The notes: generated by a model not told the origin, from the sequence alone. Shown: positions 39,550-51,767, counted from the stretch's first letter. The stretch is 64,000 bases of DNA from Nitrosospira multiformis (GCF_003050865.1 NZ_QAOK01000013.1:24411-88410), one strand, 5' to 3'. Numbers and translations are program-made.

Positions 39550-40959
39550 ATGCCCATCGATATTAATGCCATCATTGCCGAAACTCGCGGCAAAAACTTC
39601 GATATCTACGAAGAGCATATAAATCCGGTCTTCGTCAAGGTACTGCGTACACTCGGATTCAATCGAACCTGGATGAGAGGGGAGGGTCCTTATCTCTGGG
39701 ATGAAACAGGCACCCGCTATCTCGATTTTCTGACCAACTGGGGTGTGTTCAATTTCGGTCGGCGGCATCCTGCTATCCGTAATGCACTGCAACAGGTAAT
39801 GGAGGCCGAATTTCCCGGGTGGGTGGGTTTTGATGCTCCGCCGCTTGCCGCGGTACTGGCGCGCGAACTGGTAAAACGAATGCCCCCGGGGCTGGATACC
39901 GTTTACTTCAGTAACTCCGGTACGGAAGCAATCGAAGCAGCAATCAAATTTGCACGCGGGTATACAGGTCGCCCCTCTACTGCTCATCTCGCCAAGGCAT
40001 TTCACGGCTTGACCATGGGGTCCTTGTCACTGAATGGGGAAGCGAGTTTCCGCAGGGGTTTTGAGCCAATGCTTCCCGGCAGCTCAGAAGTGAAAATGGG
40101 CGACCTGGCCGGACTGGAAGCGCGTCTGGCAAAGGGCGATGTCGCAGCCTTCGTCTTTGAGCCGATACAGGGCAAGGGAGTCAATATCGCCAGCGACGAG
40201 TACCTGCTGGGTGCGCAGGAGTTATGCCGAAAATACGGCACCTTGATGGTTTGCGACGAAATTCAGTGTGGTATGGGCCGCACGGGGCGTTTTCTGGCCA
40301 GTCAATGGGTTCCCGATTTCCAGCCAGACATCGTCTGTCTTTCCAAGGCGCTTTCCGGAGGCTATATTCCAGTCGGCGCGACGATTACCCGACGTGCCGT
40401 CTACGATAGCGTTTACGACAGCCTGCATCGTGCGATTGTTCATGCATCCACTTTCGGGATGGGCAATATGGCGATGGCTGCAGCTTTGGCCTCACTCAGT
40501 GTTCTGGACGATGAGAAGCTCATGGATCGGGCCATGGTACTTGGGGAGCGTTTCAGGAAAGGAATCGAGGCGATGGTGCCGCGCTTTGAATTTCTCAAGG
40601 GAGTGCGGCAGCGCGGGCTTATGATTGCAATCGAGTTTGGCCAGCCGGAATCAATGTCGCTCCGAGCTGCATGGGCAATGGTCAACAAGATGGATGAAAA
40701 CCTTTTTGCTCAGGCAATCGTTCTTCCGCTTCTTGACGATCATCATATTCTTACCCAGGTAGCAGGCCATGCCATGCCCATTGTCAAGATTCTGCCGCCC
40801 CTGAACATCGGCGAGAGCGATGTCGACTGGTTCCTCGCAGCGCTTGAGGATGTCATGATAAAATTGCACAAGTTCCCAGGCCCTGCCTGGGAGGTTTTGA
40901 AGAAGCTCGGCAACCATGCGCTGACTGCGAAAAAGCGCGAGGCCCGGGTAACTGCATGA
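39550..40959 (+). CDS. PLP-dependent class III aminotransferase inserted between rpoC and rpsL
   Basis: The 469-residue protein is a fold-type I, class III aminotransferase (acetylornithine/ornithine group). FSNSGTEAIEAAIKFARGYT binds the PLP phosphate, FHGLTMGSLSLNG and FEPIQGKGV are substrate-side motifs, DEIQCGMGRTG holds the PLP-ring Asp, and LSKALSGGYIPVGA contains the Schiff-base Lys. SVYDSLHRAIVHASTF and the C-terminal ILTQVAGHAMPIVKILPPLN resemble the HpnO-like branch known from hopanoid side-chain synthesis, but I cannot separate that from other class III members. It shares the strand and spacing of the rpoBC unit. It is not a standard member of this cluster. Confidence 0.85.
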   Translation: MPIDINAIIAETRGKNFDIYEEHINPVFVKVLRTLGFNRTWMRGEGPYLWDETGTRYLDFLTNWGVFNFGRRHPAIRNALQQVMEAEFPGWVGFDAPPLAAVLARELVKRMPPGLDTVYFSNSGTEAIEAAIKFARGYTGRPSTAHLAKAFHGLTMGSLSLNGEASFRRGFEPMLPGSSEVKMGDLAGLEARLAKGDVAAFVFEPIQGKGVNIASDEYLLGAQELCRKYGTLMVCDEIQCGMGRTGRFLASQWVPDFQPDIVCLSKALSGGYIPVGATITRRAVYDSVYDSLHRAIVHASTFGMGNMAMAAALASLSVLDDEKLMDRAMVLGERFRKGIEAMVPRFEFLKGVRQRGLMIAIEFGQPESMSLRAAWAMVNKMDENLFAQAIVLPLLDDHHILTQVAGHAMPIVKILPPLNIGESDVDWFLAALEDVMIKLHKFPGPAWEVLKKLGNHALTAKKREARVTA

Positions 40960-41211
40960 GGTCCATGGCGGGGGCATGAACTGGGCCACTCTTTATCGGA
41001 TTTCCTTGTGTTGGATTCTTGAACAGGTTTGCTGTATTCCTGCATTTGATTGATGTTCTTCAGGAGCTTCACCGCGCAGTACGCACTGCTGCACCGGTTG
41101 ATTTCGACTCGGGACCCTGTTTTCTAATCTGTTTTTGTTTCAAAGCCTCTGATGGTAGGCCAGCAGGATTTTTCCGCTTTGCGTCATTTCGTTCCTGATA
41201 AAAATCACGCG

Positions 41212-41261
41212 GGCAATGAGAGGTTCATCACGGCAGATTCCTGTGATGAGTTCTCATTGCC
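41212..41261. repeat. Long inverted repeat upstream of the rpsL promoter
   Basis: Outer arms GGCAATGAGA (41212-41221) and TCTCATTGCC (41252-41261) are perfect complements; inner arms TCATCAC (41225-41231) and GTGATGA (41243-41249) also pair, separated from the outer arms by a small internal loop. The hairpin ends 24 bp before the -35 element. It may end the rpoBC-aminotransferase transcript, or serve as an operator. No T-run follows. Confidence 0.6.
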
Positions 41262-41285
41262 TATTGAAAACAAAAAGGCTTTAGC

Positions 41286-41314
41286 TTGACATGGCAAGAT
41301 AAAGTCCATAAAAT
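41286..41314 (+). promoter_or_regulatory. Strong sigma-70 promoter for the rpsL-rpsG-fusA-tuf unit
   Basis: TTGACA (41286-41291), a 17-bp spacer and TAAAAT (41309-41314) form a near-consensus promoter, 114 bp before the rpsL ATG. The 468-bp gap 40960-41427 has no gene apart from this promoter and the hairpin just upstream. Confidence 0.8.
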
Positions 41315-41427
41315 TCGCAGTTTTTTAAGCCGCCGGCGGATTGATAGCATGAGCGGCCGGATAGAGAAGTAAGTTTATATTGGCAGCGGGACAGGTAAGT
41401 CGCCCTCCCGTTTTTCTGGAAAATAAA

Positions 41428-41805
41428 ATGCCGACAATCAGTCAGTTAGTACGTAAGCCGCGTGCGGCAAAACCTCTGAAAAGCAAAGTTCCCGCATTGG
41501 GAAACAGCCCGCAAAAGCGGGGAGTTTGCACACGGGTTTATACCACCACGCCCAAAAAACCGAATTCAGCTTTGCGCAAGGTGGCGCGCGTCCGTTTGAC
41601 TAACGGCTTCGAGGTATCCAGTTATATCGGTGGAGAAGGCCACAATCTTCAGGAACACTCGGTGGTTTTGATCCGGGGTGGTCGTGTCAAGGATTTGCCG
41701 GGCGTGCGCTACCATACTGTACGCGGCAGCCTGGATACTGCCGGAGTCAAGGACCGCAAGCAGGGGCGATCGAAATACGGCGCCAAGAAGCCGAAGTCGG
41801 CTTAA
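41428..41805 (+). CDS. rpsL: 30S ribosomal protein S12
   Basis: The 125-residue S12 lies at the decoding centre. [20 protein letters not shown] and [17 protein letters not shown] are intact with lysines at the two positions whose change gives streptomycin resistance, so the allele looks sensitive type. ATG 41428 ([11 protein letters not shown]) matches the family; the in-frame start at 41380 is upstream of it and not needed. First gene of the str unit. Confidence 0.97.
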   Translation: MPTISQLVRKPRAAKPLKSKVPALGNSPQKRGVCTRVYTTTPKKPNSALRKVARVRLTNGFEVSSYIGGEGHNLQEHSVVLIRGGRVKDLPGVRYHTVRGSLDTAGVKDRKQGRSKYGAKKPKSA

Positions 41806-41893
41806 AAACAGTTTGAATCCCGACACACCCAGACGATTGATCGGGATTGCCCCGACGATAAAGTAAGCTGAATAATTACGCCAAGGTTAGAAA

Positions 41894-42364
41894 ATGCCAA
41901 GACGGAGAGAAGTTCCAAAACGCGAAATTTTACCGGACCCAAAGTACCATAATGCCGAAGTGGCGAAATTTGTCAATGTGTTGATGACGCGAGGCAAGAA
42001 ATCCGTGGCAGAGCGAATTATCTACGGGGCTATGGATCAGATTCACAAGAAGACGGGCAAGGATCCGGTGGAAGTATTTACGCAGGCACTGTCCAATGTC
42101 CGTCCAATGGTGGAAGTAAAAAGCCGCCGCGTTGGCGGGGCCAACTACCAGGTTCCGGTAGAAGTCCGGTCGATTCGGCGTAATGCCCTCGCGATGCGGT
42201 GGTTACGTGATGCCGCGCGTAAAAGAGCTGAAAAATCCATGGGCGCCCGGTTGGCGGGCGAGTTGGCAGAAGCTGCTGAAGGCAGGGGTGGAGCGGTCAA
42301 GAAACGCGAGGAAGTTCATCGTATGGCCGAGGCGAACAAGGCATTTGCGCATTATCGATTCTGA
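41894..42364 (+). CDS. rpsG: 30S ribosomal protein S7
   Basis: The 156-residue S7 nucleates assembly of the 30S head. [38 protein letters not shown] RNA-binding stretch and the C-terminal [17 protein letters not shown] are typical. In E. coli S7 represses its own operon mRNA. It starts 88 bp after rpsL. Confidence 0.97.
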   Translation: MPRRREVPKREILPDPKYHNAEVAKFVNVLMTRGKKSVAERIIYGAMDQIHKKTGKDPVEVFTQALSNVRPMVEVKSRRVGGANYQVPVEVRSIRRNALAMRWLRDAARKRAEKSMGARLAGELAEAAEGRGGAVKKREEVHRMAEANKAFAHYRF

Positions 42365-42483
42365 CGGCAATGATGGCGCAGGGAAACCTGCATCATGACC
42401 TGGTTTGCCTGAAAAGTCCCTGATTTTTAGCTGCCGGGAGCATTGTGCCACCGGCAGTTTTCCAATTTTAAGGCTAGAAAACT

Positions 42484-44574
<2,091 letters not shown>

Positions 44575-44598
44575 TCGTCATCAAATAAAAGGATCATC

Positions 44599-45789
44599 AT
44601 GGCAAAGAGCAAATTTGAGCGGACGAAGCCGCACATCAACGTAGGGACGATAGGACACGTGGACCACGGCAAGACCACGTTGACGGCGGCGATCACGATG
44701 GTATTGGCGAAGAAGTTTGGTGGCGAGGCGAAGAGTTATGCGCAGATAGACTCGGCGCCTGAAGAGAAGGCGCGGGGCATCACGATCAACACCTCGCACG
44801 TGGAGTATGAGACGGAGAAGCGGCATTACGCGCACGTTGACTGTCCTGGACACGCGGACTATGTGAAGAACATGATTACGGGTGCAGCCCAGATGGATGG
44901 TGCGATTCTGGTGGTGTCAGCGGCGGATGGACCGATGCCGCAGACGCGGGAGCACATTCTTCTGGCGCGGCAGGTAGGGGTTCCCTACATTATCGTCTAT
45001 ATGAACAAGGCGGACATGGTGGACGATGCGGAACTTCTGGAGTTGGTGGAAATGGAAGTGCGCGAGTTGCTGTCCAAATACAGTTTTCCCGGGGATGACA
45101 CCCCGATAGTGATTGGTTCTGCCCTGAAGGCGCTGGAAGGCGACCAGAGCGACATAGGCGAGCCCTCCATCTACAAGTTGGCGGCAGCGCTGGACAGCTA
45201 CATTCCGGAGCCTCAGCGGGCGGTGGACGGGACTTTTCTGATGCCGGTTGAAGACGTTTTTTCCATATCTGGTCGTGGGACGGTGGTGACGGGGCGCGTT
45301 GAGCGTGGGGTCATCAAGGTAGGGGAAGACATCGAGATAGTAGGCTTGAAGCCCACTATCAAGACTGTTTGCACGGGCGTTGAGATGTTTCGCAAGCTTC
45401 TGGACCAGGGGCAGGCAGGAGACAACGTGGGTGTGTTGCTGCGGGGCACCAAGCGCGAAGAAGTGGAGCGCGGACAGGTGCTGTCCAAGCCTGGGACCAT
45501 CACCCCGCATACCAAGTTCACAGCCGAGATTTATGTTCTGAGCAAGGAAGAGGGTGGGCGTCATACTCCCTTTTTCCAGGGATACCGGCCGCAGTTTTAC
45601 TTCCGGACGACGGATGTGACGGGTGCAATCGAGTTGCCTGGGGGCACGGAGATGGTGATGCCTGGGGACAATGTATCGGTGACGGTAAACCTGATTGCGC
45701 CGATTGCGATGGAAGAAGGCCTGCGTTTTGCGATTCGTGAAGGCGGCAGGACCGTTGGCGCAGGTGTCGTGGCAAAAATTATCGAATAG
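44599..45789 (+). CDS. tufB: Elongation factor Tu, second copy
   Basis: The 396-residue EF-Tu has the same sequence as that at 25831-27021, including at DNA level wherever I compared them and in every alternative-frame translation. Identity covers 44587-45790, so it includes the ribosome-binding site and ends one base past the stop. The copy sits in the standard str position after fusA and before the S10 block. Strong purifying gene conversion between the copies, 18.8 kb apart, is the usual explanation. Confidence 0.98.
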   Translation: MAKSKFERTKPHINVGTIGHVDHGKTTLTAAITMVLAKKFGGEAKSYAQIDSAPEEKARGITINTSHVEYETEKRHYAHVDCPGHADYVKNMITGAAQMDGAILVVSAADGPMPQTREHILLARQVGVPYIIVYMNKADMVDDAELLELVEMEVRELLSKYSFPGDDTPIVIGSALKALEGDQSDIGEPSIYKLAAALDSYIPEPQRAVDGTFLMPVEDVFSISGRGTVVTGRVERGVIKVGEDIEIVGLKPTIKTVCTGVEMFRKLLDQGQAGDNVGVLLRGTKREEVERGQVLSKPGTITPHTKFTAEIYVLSKEEGGRHTPFFQGYRPQFYFRTTDVTGAIELPGGTEMVMPGDNVSVTVNLIAPIAMEEGLRFAIREGGRTVGAGVVAKIIE

Positions 45790-45875
45790 CAACAGGATCA
45801 AGGATCGGATTTAAGATTTACGCAGGGTGCGTGTCGGTCAATTCGGAATCCGAGTCCTCAACCTGAGGTTGGATT

Positions 45876-46184
45876 ATGCAAAGTCAAAAAATACGTATTC
45901 GTTTGAAAGCGTTCGATTACCGGTTGATAGACAAATCGGCGCTGGAGATCGTGGAAACCGCAAAACGTACTGGCGCTGTGGTCAAGGGCCCGGTGCCTCT
46001 GCCAACGCGCATCGAGCGTTTTGATGTGCTTCGTTCGCCTCATGTCAACAAGACTTCACGTGATCAATTCGAAATCCGGACTCATTTGCGGCTGATGGAT
46101 ATCATGGATCCAACCGATAAAACGGTGGATGCGTTAATGAAGCTGGATCTGCCTGCCGGAGTGGATGTCGAGATAAAGTTGTAG
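45876..46184 (+). CDS. rpsJ: 30S ribosomal protein S10
   Basis: The 102-residue S10 also acts as NusE in antitermination. [19 protein letters not shown], then [18 protein letters not shown] and [12 protein letters not shown] are family marks. First gene of the S10 block, 87 bp after tuf; no independent promoter is clear to me, so it may depend on str transcription. Confidence 0.97.
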   Translation: MQSQKIRIRLKAFDYRLIDKSALEIVETAKRTGAVVKGPVPLPTRIERFDVLRSPHVNKTSRDQFEIRTHLRLMDIMDPTDKTVDALMKLDLPAGVDVEIKL

Positions 46185-46293
46185 TTTTCCAGCGTAATTC
46201 TGAGTATGTTCGCAACGAATGACTCGGGTTCCTGTTCAATCAACATGAATTGCCGGTCAATTGTAATCGGCACCTTTTAGAAGGGTAATTAGA

Positions 46294-47004
46294 ATGAGTT
46301 TAGGGCTCGTCGGCCGCAAGGTCGGCATGACTCGTATTTTCACCGAAGAAGGTGATAGCCAGCCCGTCACAGTGCTGGACGTGTCTAATAATCGTGTCAC
46401 ACAGATCAAGACGCCTGCTAATGATGGGTATTCCGCCGTGCAAGTCACGTTTGGCAAGCGTCGGGCTATCCGCGTAAACAAACCTTCGGCCGGGCATTTT
46501 GCCAAGGCAGCTGTAGAGGCGGGAGAGATTCTGAGAGAATTCCGCGTCGCAGAAGAAACCCTTGGAACTCTCAGTCCTGGTGCAGTTATCGGATTGGATA
46601 TTTTTCAACCGGGGCAGAGGGTGGATGTAACCGGTATCTCGATCGGAAAGGGCTATTCCGGCGCCATCAAGCGTCACGGCTTCGCTTCTAACCGGGCGAG
46701 TCACGGTAACTCACGGTCTCATAATGTTCCCGGTTCCATCGGCATGGCGCAGGATCCCGGTCGCGTCTTCCCCGGAAAGCGCATGTCCGGTCATCTGGGG
46801 AATGTGAGGCGCACCATTCAAAACCTGGAAATACTGCGAATCGATGCCGAGCGCGGGCTGCTGCTCATCAAGGGCGCTATTCCTGGATCGAAAGGGGGGG
46901 ACGTGACAGTTTCGCCAAGCATTAGATCTGGAAGACCCCTCAATAACAGCAATGTCAATGCCACCGCAAAAGGCGGCGCGAAATCTGGCAAGAAGGGTGG
47001 ATAA
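46294..47004 (+). CDS. rplC: 50S ribosomal protein L3
   Basis: The 236-residue L3 binds 23S rRNA near the peptidyl-transferase centre. [19 protein letters not shown] opens it and [20 protein letters not shown] is the central loop with the glutamine usually methylated by PrmB. It is about 25 residues longer than E. coli L3 because of a Gly/Asn/Lys-rich C-terminal tail. TAATG overlap with rplD at 47002-47006. Confidence 0.97.
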   Translation: MSLGLVGRKVGMTRIFTEEGDSQPVTVLDVSNNRVTQIKTPANDGYSAVQVTFGKRRAIRVNKPSAGHFAKAAVEAGEILREFRVAEETLGTLSPGAVIGLDIFQPGQRVDVTGISIGKGYSGAIKRHGFASNRASHGNSRSHNVPGSIGMAQDPGRVFPGKRMSGHLGNVRRTIQNLEILRIDAERGLLLIKGAIPGSKGGDVTVSPSIRSGRPLNNSNVNATAKGGAKSGKKGG

Positions 47005-47624
47005 TGGAACTTAAACTTATCGACGATAATGGGCAGTCGTCTGCAAACGTTTCAGCTTCCGAAACCCTGTTTGGCCGGGAGTATAATGAAGCCCTCGTGC
47101 ATCAGGTTGTAACAGCTTATCTTGCCAATGCACGCAGTGCCAACAGGGCGCAAAAGGCACGATCGGATGTCACCAAATCCACTCGCAAGCCTTGGCGGCA
47201 GAAAGGTACGGGGCGCGCTCGCGCCGGCATGGCATCGAGTCCTTTATGGCGAGGCGGAGGGAAAATATTTCCCAATAGTCCGGAGGAGAATTTCAGCCAT
47301 AAAGTCAATCGCAAGATGTACCGCGCGGGTATCGGCGCGATTCTCTCGCAACTGGTTCGTGAAAACCGATTGTCGGTAGTGGAAAATTTTGTCATTGATG
47401 CACCCAAGACGAAAGTATTGGCACAGAAGTTGAAAGATATGGGACTGGATCAGGTCATGATCATTACAGATAACATTGATGAGAATCTTTATCTCTCGTC
47501 AAGAAATCTTCCGCTCGTCAAGGTTGTTGAAGCGGGTTATGCTGATCCAGTCAGTCTCATGCGCTTTGCAAATGTACTGATTACGCGTAATGCGCTGGCA
47601 AAAATGGAGGAGATACTTGCATGA
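47004..47624 (+). CDS. rplD: 50S ribosomal protein L4
   Basis: The 206-residue L4 lines the exit tunnel; in E. coli it also represses the S10 operon. The tunnel loop [20 protein letters not shown] and [20 protein letters not shown] are clear. Start overlaps the rplC stop by one base and the end overlaps rplW by four bases. Confidence 0.97.
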   Translation: MELKLIDDNGQSSANVSASETLFGREYNEALVHQVVTAYLANARSANRAQKARSDVTKSTRKPWRQKGTGRARAGMASSPLWRGGGKIFPNSPEENFSHKVNRKMYRAGIGAILSQLVRENRLSVVENFVIDAPKTKVLAQKLKDMGLDQVMIITDNIDENLYLSSRNLPLVKVVEAGYADPVSLMRFANVLITRNALAKMEEILA

Positions 47625-47956
47625 GCGCCCAAACATTCAACCCTGAGCGCCTGATGCAGGTGATATTGTCGCCTCAGGTATCGGAAAAAGCGACGTTTAT
47701 AGGCGAGAAATACAACCAGATGATCTTTCGTGTGGCTCCGGATGCAACAAAGCCGGAAGTCAAAGCCGCAGTGGAGTTGATGTGGAAGAATCAAAAGGTT
47801 GAAGTGGAAAGCGTGCGCATATCCAATGTCAAAGGCAAGGAAAAGCGTTTTGGCCGTTTCATGGGGCGGCGCGGTGGCTGGAAGAAGGCTTACATCAGCA
47901 TCAAGGCCGGTCAGGAAATCAATTTTTCTGAAATTGCTCAAGGAGAGGTCAAGTAA
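47621..47956 (+). CDS. rplW: 50S ribosomal protein L23
   Basis: The 111-residue L23 sits at the tunnel exit and docks trigger factor and [23 protein letters not shown] and [18 protein letters not shown] are typical. It has about ten more N-terminal residues ([13 protein letters not shown]) than E. coli L23. It overlaps rplD by four bases and rplB by one. Confidence 0.96.
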   Translation: MSAQTFNPERLMQVILSPQVSEKATFIGEKYNQMIFRVAPDATKPEVKAAVELMWKNQKVEVESVRISNVKGKEKRFGRFMGRRGGWKKAYISIKAGQEINFSEIAQGEVK

Positions 47957-48789
47957 TGGCGCTGGTTAAAGTCAAACCGACCTCTCCAGGTCGTCGGGCG
48001 GTAGTCAAAGTCGTTAATGCTGGCCTGCACAAGGGCGCACCTTACCCGCGCCTGGTGGAGAAGCAGAATCGCACTGCCGGACGTAACAATAAGGGGCAAA
48101 TCACTACTCGCCACATAGGCGGTGGTCACAAGCAGCATTACCGCGTCGTGGATTTTCGCCGCAACAAGGATGGAATCGCAGCCAAAGTGGAGCGGCTGGA
48201 ATATGATCCGAATCGCAGCGCGAATCTCGCGCTTCTCTGCTATTCCGATGGCGAACGGCGCTACATTATTGCGCCAAAAGGCATCATTGCAGGCATGCAA
48301 CTGATGAGCGGCGCAGATGCGCCTATAAAGAACGGCAATGCATTGCCGCTGCGCAATATTCCGGTCGGCAGCATCATTCACTGCGTGGAAATGATGCCGG
48401 GCAAAGGCGCGCAGCTTGCTCGTTCAGCCGGAGCTTCGGTTCAACTTCTCGCGCGCGAGGGAGATTATGCCCAGTTGCGTCTGCGCTCGGGAGAAATCCG
48501 CAGGGTACACGTGAACTGCCGTGCGACGATCGGGGAAGTAGGAAACGAGGAGCATAACCTCCGAGCTATCGGCAAGGCAGGAGCGCAGCGGTGGCGTGGC
48601 ATCAGGCCAACGGTGCGTGGGGTGGCGATGAATCCGATAGACCATCCCCATGGCGGGGGTGAAGGTAAAACAGCGGCGGGACGTCATCCTGTCAGCCCAT
48701 GGGGAACGCCTTCCAAGGGTTTCCGTACGCGGGTAAACAAGCGTACCGACGGCATGATTGTGCGACGTCGTTATTCAAACAAGGGATAA
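47956..48789 (+). CDS. rplB: 50S ribosomal protein L2
   Basis: The 277-residue L2 binds 23S rRNA domain IV and is needed for subunit joining. It includes [20 protein letters not shown] and [14 protein letters not shown] with the conserved histidine near residue 229. Full length, no anomalies. Coupled to rplW by TAATG overlap. Confidence 0.98.
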   Translation: MALVKVKPTSPGRRAVVKVVNAGLHKGAPYPRLVEKQNRTAGRNNKGQITTRHIGGGHKQHYRVVDFRRNKDGIAAKVERLEYDPNRSANLALLCYSDGERRYIIAPKGIIAGMQLMSGADAPIKNGNALPLRNIPVGSIIHCVEMMPGKGAQLARSAGASVQLLAREGDYAQLRLRSGEIRRVHVNCRATIGEVGNEEHNLRAIGKAGAQRWRGIRPTVRGVAMNPIDHPHGGGEGKTAAGRHPVSPWGTPSKGFRTRVNKRTDGMIVRRRYSNKG

Positions 48790-48795
48790 TGAATC

Positions 48796-49077
48796 ATGGC
48801 TCGTTCTATAAAGAAAGGCCCATTTGTTGATCTGCACCTCCTGTCCAAAGTGGAGGCTGCACGTGCGACCAATGACAAGCGACCTATCAAGACCTGGTCG
48901 CGCCGCTCAACGGTATTGCCGGATTTCATTGGCTTGACGATTGCCGTGCATAATGGAAAGCAGCACGTTCCGGTATATGTTACTGAGAACATGGTTGGGC
49001 ACAAGCTCGGCGAGTTTTCTCATACACGTACTTTCAAGGGGCATTCCGGCGATAGAAAAGCGCCTGGAAGGAAATAG
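48796..49077 (+). CDS. rpsS: 30S ribosomal protein S19
   Basis: The 93-residue S19 forms the 30S head with S13. [36 protein letters not shown] and [19 protein letters not shown] are diagnostic. Six bases separate it from rplB. Confidence 0.97.
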   Translation: MARSIKKGPFVDLHLLSKVEAARATNDKRPIKTWSRRSTVLPDFIGLTIAVHNGKQHVPVYVTENMVGHKLGEFSHTRTFKGHSGDRKAPGRK

Positions 49078-49088
49078 GAATAATCATC

Positions 49089-49436
49089 ATGGAAACAACT
49101 GCTGTATTGCGTGGAGTCAGGTTGTCCGAGCAGAAAGGCCGGCTGGTTGCGGATCAGATCCGTGGACTGCCGGTGGAGCGTGCGCTCAACCTGCTTGCGT
49201 TCAGTCCCAAGAAGGCTGCGGTCATCATTCGTAAGCTTCTCGAATCAGCTATCGCAAATGCCGAGCATAACGAGGGAGCTGACATAGATGAGCTGAAGGT
49301 GTCCAGGATATATGTCGACAGAGGGCCGTCTCTCATGCGTACCAGTGCGCGCGCCAAGGGGCGGGGCAATCGCATTGTCAAGCCGACTTGTCACATTCTT
49401 CTTACTGTTGGCGATAAAGCCAGCAACAAAAAATAA
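49089..49436 (+). CDS. rplV: 50S ribosomal protein L22
   Basis: The 115-residue L22 contributes the tunnel hairpin that, with L4, makes the constriction. It shows [39 protein letters not shown] and the loop [20 protein letters not shown]; no macrolide-resistance-type insertion is seen. Confidence 0.97.
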   Translation: METTAVLRGVRLSEQKGRLVADQIRGLPVERALNLLAFSPKKAAVIIRKLLESAIANAEHNEGADIDELKVSRIYVDRGPSLMRTSARAKGRGNRIVKPTCHILLTVGDKASNKK

Positions 49437-49451
49437 GGCTGAACAGGCATT

Positions 49452-50312
49452 ATGGGACAAAAAATACATCCGACAGGTTTTCGGCTTTCCGTCCTGAAGA
49501 ACTGGTCATCCAAATGGTATGCCAACGGAAAAAATTTTCCCGGCATGCTGAACGAAGACATCAAGGTTCGGGAATATTTGAAAAAGAAACTGGCGCATGC
49601 GTCTGTCGGTCGCGTAGTTATCGAACGGCCATCGAAGAATGCGCGTATCACGATCTACAGTTCACGTCCTGGGGTAGTGATAGGCAAGAAAGGCGAGGAT
49701 ATCGAAGTTTTGCGGGGGGCGCTGCAAAAGCTTATGGGTGTCCCGGTGCATGTAAATATCGAAGAAATCCGCAAACCGGAAATTGATGCGCAACTGATTG
49801 CCGACAACATCGCACAGCAACTGGAAAAGCGCATCATGTTTCGCCGTGCAATGAAGCGTGCCATGCAGAATGCGATGCGCTTGGGTGCTCAGGGTATCAA
49901 GATCATGAGTTCAGGCCGGTTGAACGGTATTGAAATTGCTCGTACCGAATGGTATCGGGAAGGACGTGTGCCCCTTCATACACTGCGGGCCGATCTCGAT
50001 TACGGAGTCTCCGAGGCCAAGACAACCTATGGCGTGATCGGAATCAAGGTCTGGGTATTCAAGGGCGAAGTGATAGGTCGAGGTGAGCAGGCGGGCGCGG
50101 GTACAACCGCAACGCAGACCCTGCCTCCAGGGGGAGAACCGGAAACCAGGCGTCCGCCGCGAAGGCCAGCGGGAAGAGCAGATGTCAGATCGGACGGGAA
50201 AGCTGGTGAGAAGAAAGTTCCCAGAAAGTCTGACAGCAGTTCTGAGGAATCCGCCACAAAGCCGGCAAAGAAGCCAGTAAAGCCAGGAGTGAACGATGCA
50301 GCAGCCAGCTAG
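49452..50312 (+). CDS. rpsC: 30S ribosomal protein S3 with a long C-terminal tail
   Basis: The 286-residue S3 lines the mRNA entry tunnel. [14 protein letters not shown], the KH domain [19 protein letters not shown] and the C-terminal domain ending [19 protein letters not shown] are normal (to about 212). From about 213 a 74-residue tail rich in Pro, Arg, Lys, Ser and Glu follows, roughly 50 residues more than E. coli S3 and probably disordered. The tail's last 17 bases overlap the rplP start. Confidence 0.97.
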   Translation: MGQKIHPTGFRLSVLKNWSSKWYANGKNFPGMLNEDIKVREYLKKKLAHASVGRVVIERPSKNARITIYSSRPGVVIGKKGEDIEVLRGALQKLMGVPVHVNIEEIRKPEIDAQLIADNIAQQLEKRIMFRRAMKRAMQNAMRLGAQGIKIMSSGRLNGIEIARTEWYREGRVPLHTLRADLDYGVSEAKTTYGVIGIKVWVFKGEVIGRGEQAGAGTTATQTLPPGGEPETRRPPRRPAGRADVRSDGKAGEKKVPRKSDSSSEESATKPAKKPVKPGVNDAAAS

Positions 50313-50712
50313 AACAAAATATCGCAAGCAGCAAAAAGGGCGGAACAAGGGCATTGCAACCCGGGGCGCCAAGGTGAGTTTTGGTGAATACGGCCTCAAG
50401 GCGGTGGGACGGGGACGTTTGACAGCCCGGCAGATCGAGGCTGCGCGGCGTGCGATGACCCGTCATATAAAGCGGGGTGGCCGTATCTGGATTCGTATTT
50501 TTCCGGACAAGCCTATTTCGCATAAACCCGCCGAAGTCAGGATGGGTAACGGGAAAGGTAATCCGGAGTATTTTGTGGCAGAAATTCAGCCCGGCAAAGT
50601 GCTATATGAAATGGACGGCGTCGATGAGGTGCTGGCTCGCCAGGCATTCCGACTCGCAGCTGCCAAACTTCCGATCCTGACAACTTTTGTTGTGCGACAA
50701 GTAGGCGGTTAA
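50296..50712 (+). CDS. rplP: 50S ribosomal protein L16
   Basis: The 138-residue L16 organises the A-site side of the peptidyl-transferase region. It has [18 protein letters not shown], the loop [20 protein letters not shown] and the arginine hydroxylated in other bacteria within [19 protein letters not shown] sequence. The start [11 protein letters not shown] lies inside the rpsC tail in a different frame. Confidence 0.97.
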   Translation: MQQPARTKYRKQQKGRNKGIATRGAKVSFGEYGLKAVGRGRLTARQIEAARRAMTRHIKRGGRIWIRIFPDKPISHKPAEVRMGNGKGNPEYFVAEIQPGKVLYEMDGVDEVLARQAFRLAAAKLPILTTFVVRQVGG

Positions 50713-50714
50713 TC

Positions 50715-50915
50715 ATGAAATCCAGAGTCAAGGAACTGAGAAACAAGAATTCCGTGGAATTGCAGCAGGAATTGCTGGAGTTGCTGAGGGCGCAGTTTGG
50801 TCTGCGGATGCAGCATGCAACCCAGCAACTAAGCAATACTTGCCAACTGAGCAATATTCGTCGGGACATAGCGCGTACCAGAACCATTCTTAGCCAGAAG
50901 GCAAGGCAGTCATGA
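50715..50915 (+). CDS. rpmC: 50S ribosomal protein L29
   Basis: The 66-residue helical-hairpin protein is next to L23 at the tunnel exit: [20 protein letters not shown], ending [18 protein letters not shown]. It overlaps rpsQ by four bases (ATGA). Confidence 0.95.
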   Translation: MKSRVKELRNKNSVELQQELLELLRAQFGLRMQHATQQLSNTCQLSNIRRDIARTRTILSQKARQS

Positions 50916-51178
50916 GCGAAGCGAATTTAAACCGTACCCTTAGCGGAAAAGTGGTAAGCGATAAAATGGATAAGACTATTACTGTTCTGGTTGAACGTAA
51001 GGTCAGACACCCGCTTTACGGAAAGATTATGGTTCGTTCCAAAAAATATCATGTTCATGACGAAACCAATGAGTTTCACACCGGGGACATGGTGGTGATA
51101 GAAGAGTGCCGTCCATTATCCAAAACAAAAGCCTGGCGTGTCGTCAAGTTGATGCAGAAAGCCGAACAGGTGAGTTGA
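50912..51178 (+). CDS. rpsQ: 30S ribosomal protein S17
   Basis: The 88-residue OB-fold S17 binds helix 11 of 16S rRNA. It has [39 protein letters not shown] and [17 protein letters not shown]. Last gene of the S10 block; a 198-bp gap with a promoter follows. Confidence 0.97.
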   Translation: MSEANLNRTLSGKVVSDKMDKTITVLVERKVRHPLYGKIMVRSKKYHVHDETNEFHTGDMVVIEECRPLSKTKAWRVVKLMQKAEQVS

Positions 51179-51190
51179 TTACGAGCAAAA

Positions 51191-51225
51191 CCGGCTTTGG
51201 GAAGTATTTTCTTCCTTGTTTTTAT
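51191..51225 (+). terminator. Weak terminator-like hairpin after rpsQ
   Basis: GGAAG-TATTTT-CTTCC (51200-51215) followed by TTGTTTTT gives a short stem with a U-rich tail 20 bp past the rpsQ stop. The 5-bp stem is weak, so partial termination at the S10/spc boundary is the most that can be claimed. Confidence 0.35.
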
Positions 51226-51244
51226 AATCCGGTTGTCTTATAAT
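51216..51244 (+). promoter_or_regulatory. Candidate spc promoter upstream of rplN
   Basis: TTGTTT (51216-51221), a 17-bp spacer and a perfect TATAAT (51239-51244) lie 133 bp before rplN, in the same position as the E. coli spc promoter. The rest of the 198-bp gap holds no gene. Confidence 0.7.
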
Positions 51245-51376
51245 TCTGCCTCTTCATTTTCAAGATATCTTAATTTTTTGCAGCCGGTAAGTGCTGGCGG
51301 CATCGTAACCCGAACGGGTTCCAATACTATCCTAGCCTTTGGTTCGGCTGGAAAAGTTGGAGAGAGTGAGTAAATC

Positions 51377-51745
51377 ATGATCCAAATGCAATCGATTCTG
51401 CAAGTCGCCGACAATACTGGCGCACGGTCACTCATGTGCATAAAGGTATTAGGCGGTTCCAAGCGACGTTATGCGGGTATTGGCGATATTATAAAAGTCA
51501 GCGTAAAGGACGTGGCGCCTAGGGGTCGCGTCAAGAAAGGTGAAGTGTACAACGCAGTCGTAGTACGAACTTCGAAAGGGGTGCGTCGCGCGGATGGATC
51601 ATTAATCAAGTTCGATGGCAACGCCGCAGTACTGTTGAATGCCAAACTGGAACCAATCGGAACGCGCATTTTCGGTCCTGTTACACGCGAGTTGCGTACC
51701 GCACGTTTCATGAAAATTGTTTCGCTCGCACCTGAAGTACTGTAG
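51377..51745 (+). CDS. rplN: 50S ribosomal protein L14
   Basis: The 122-residue L14 takes part in the intersubunit bridge B8. [38 protein letters not shown] and the C-terminal [19 protein letters not shown] are canonical. First gene of the spc block, behind GGAGAGAGTGAGTAAATC. Confidence 0.97.
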   Translation: MIQMQSILQVADNTGARSLMCIKVLGGSKRRYAGIGDIIKVSVKDVAPRGRVKKGEVYNAVVVRTSKGVRRADGSLIKFDGNAAVLLNAKLEPIGTRIFGPVTRELRTARFMKIVSLAPEVL

Positions 51746-51767
51746 GGCGCGAGATAAGGAATCAAAC

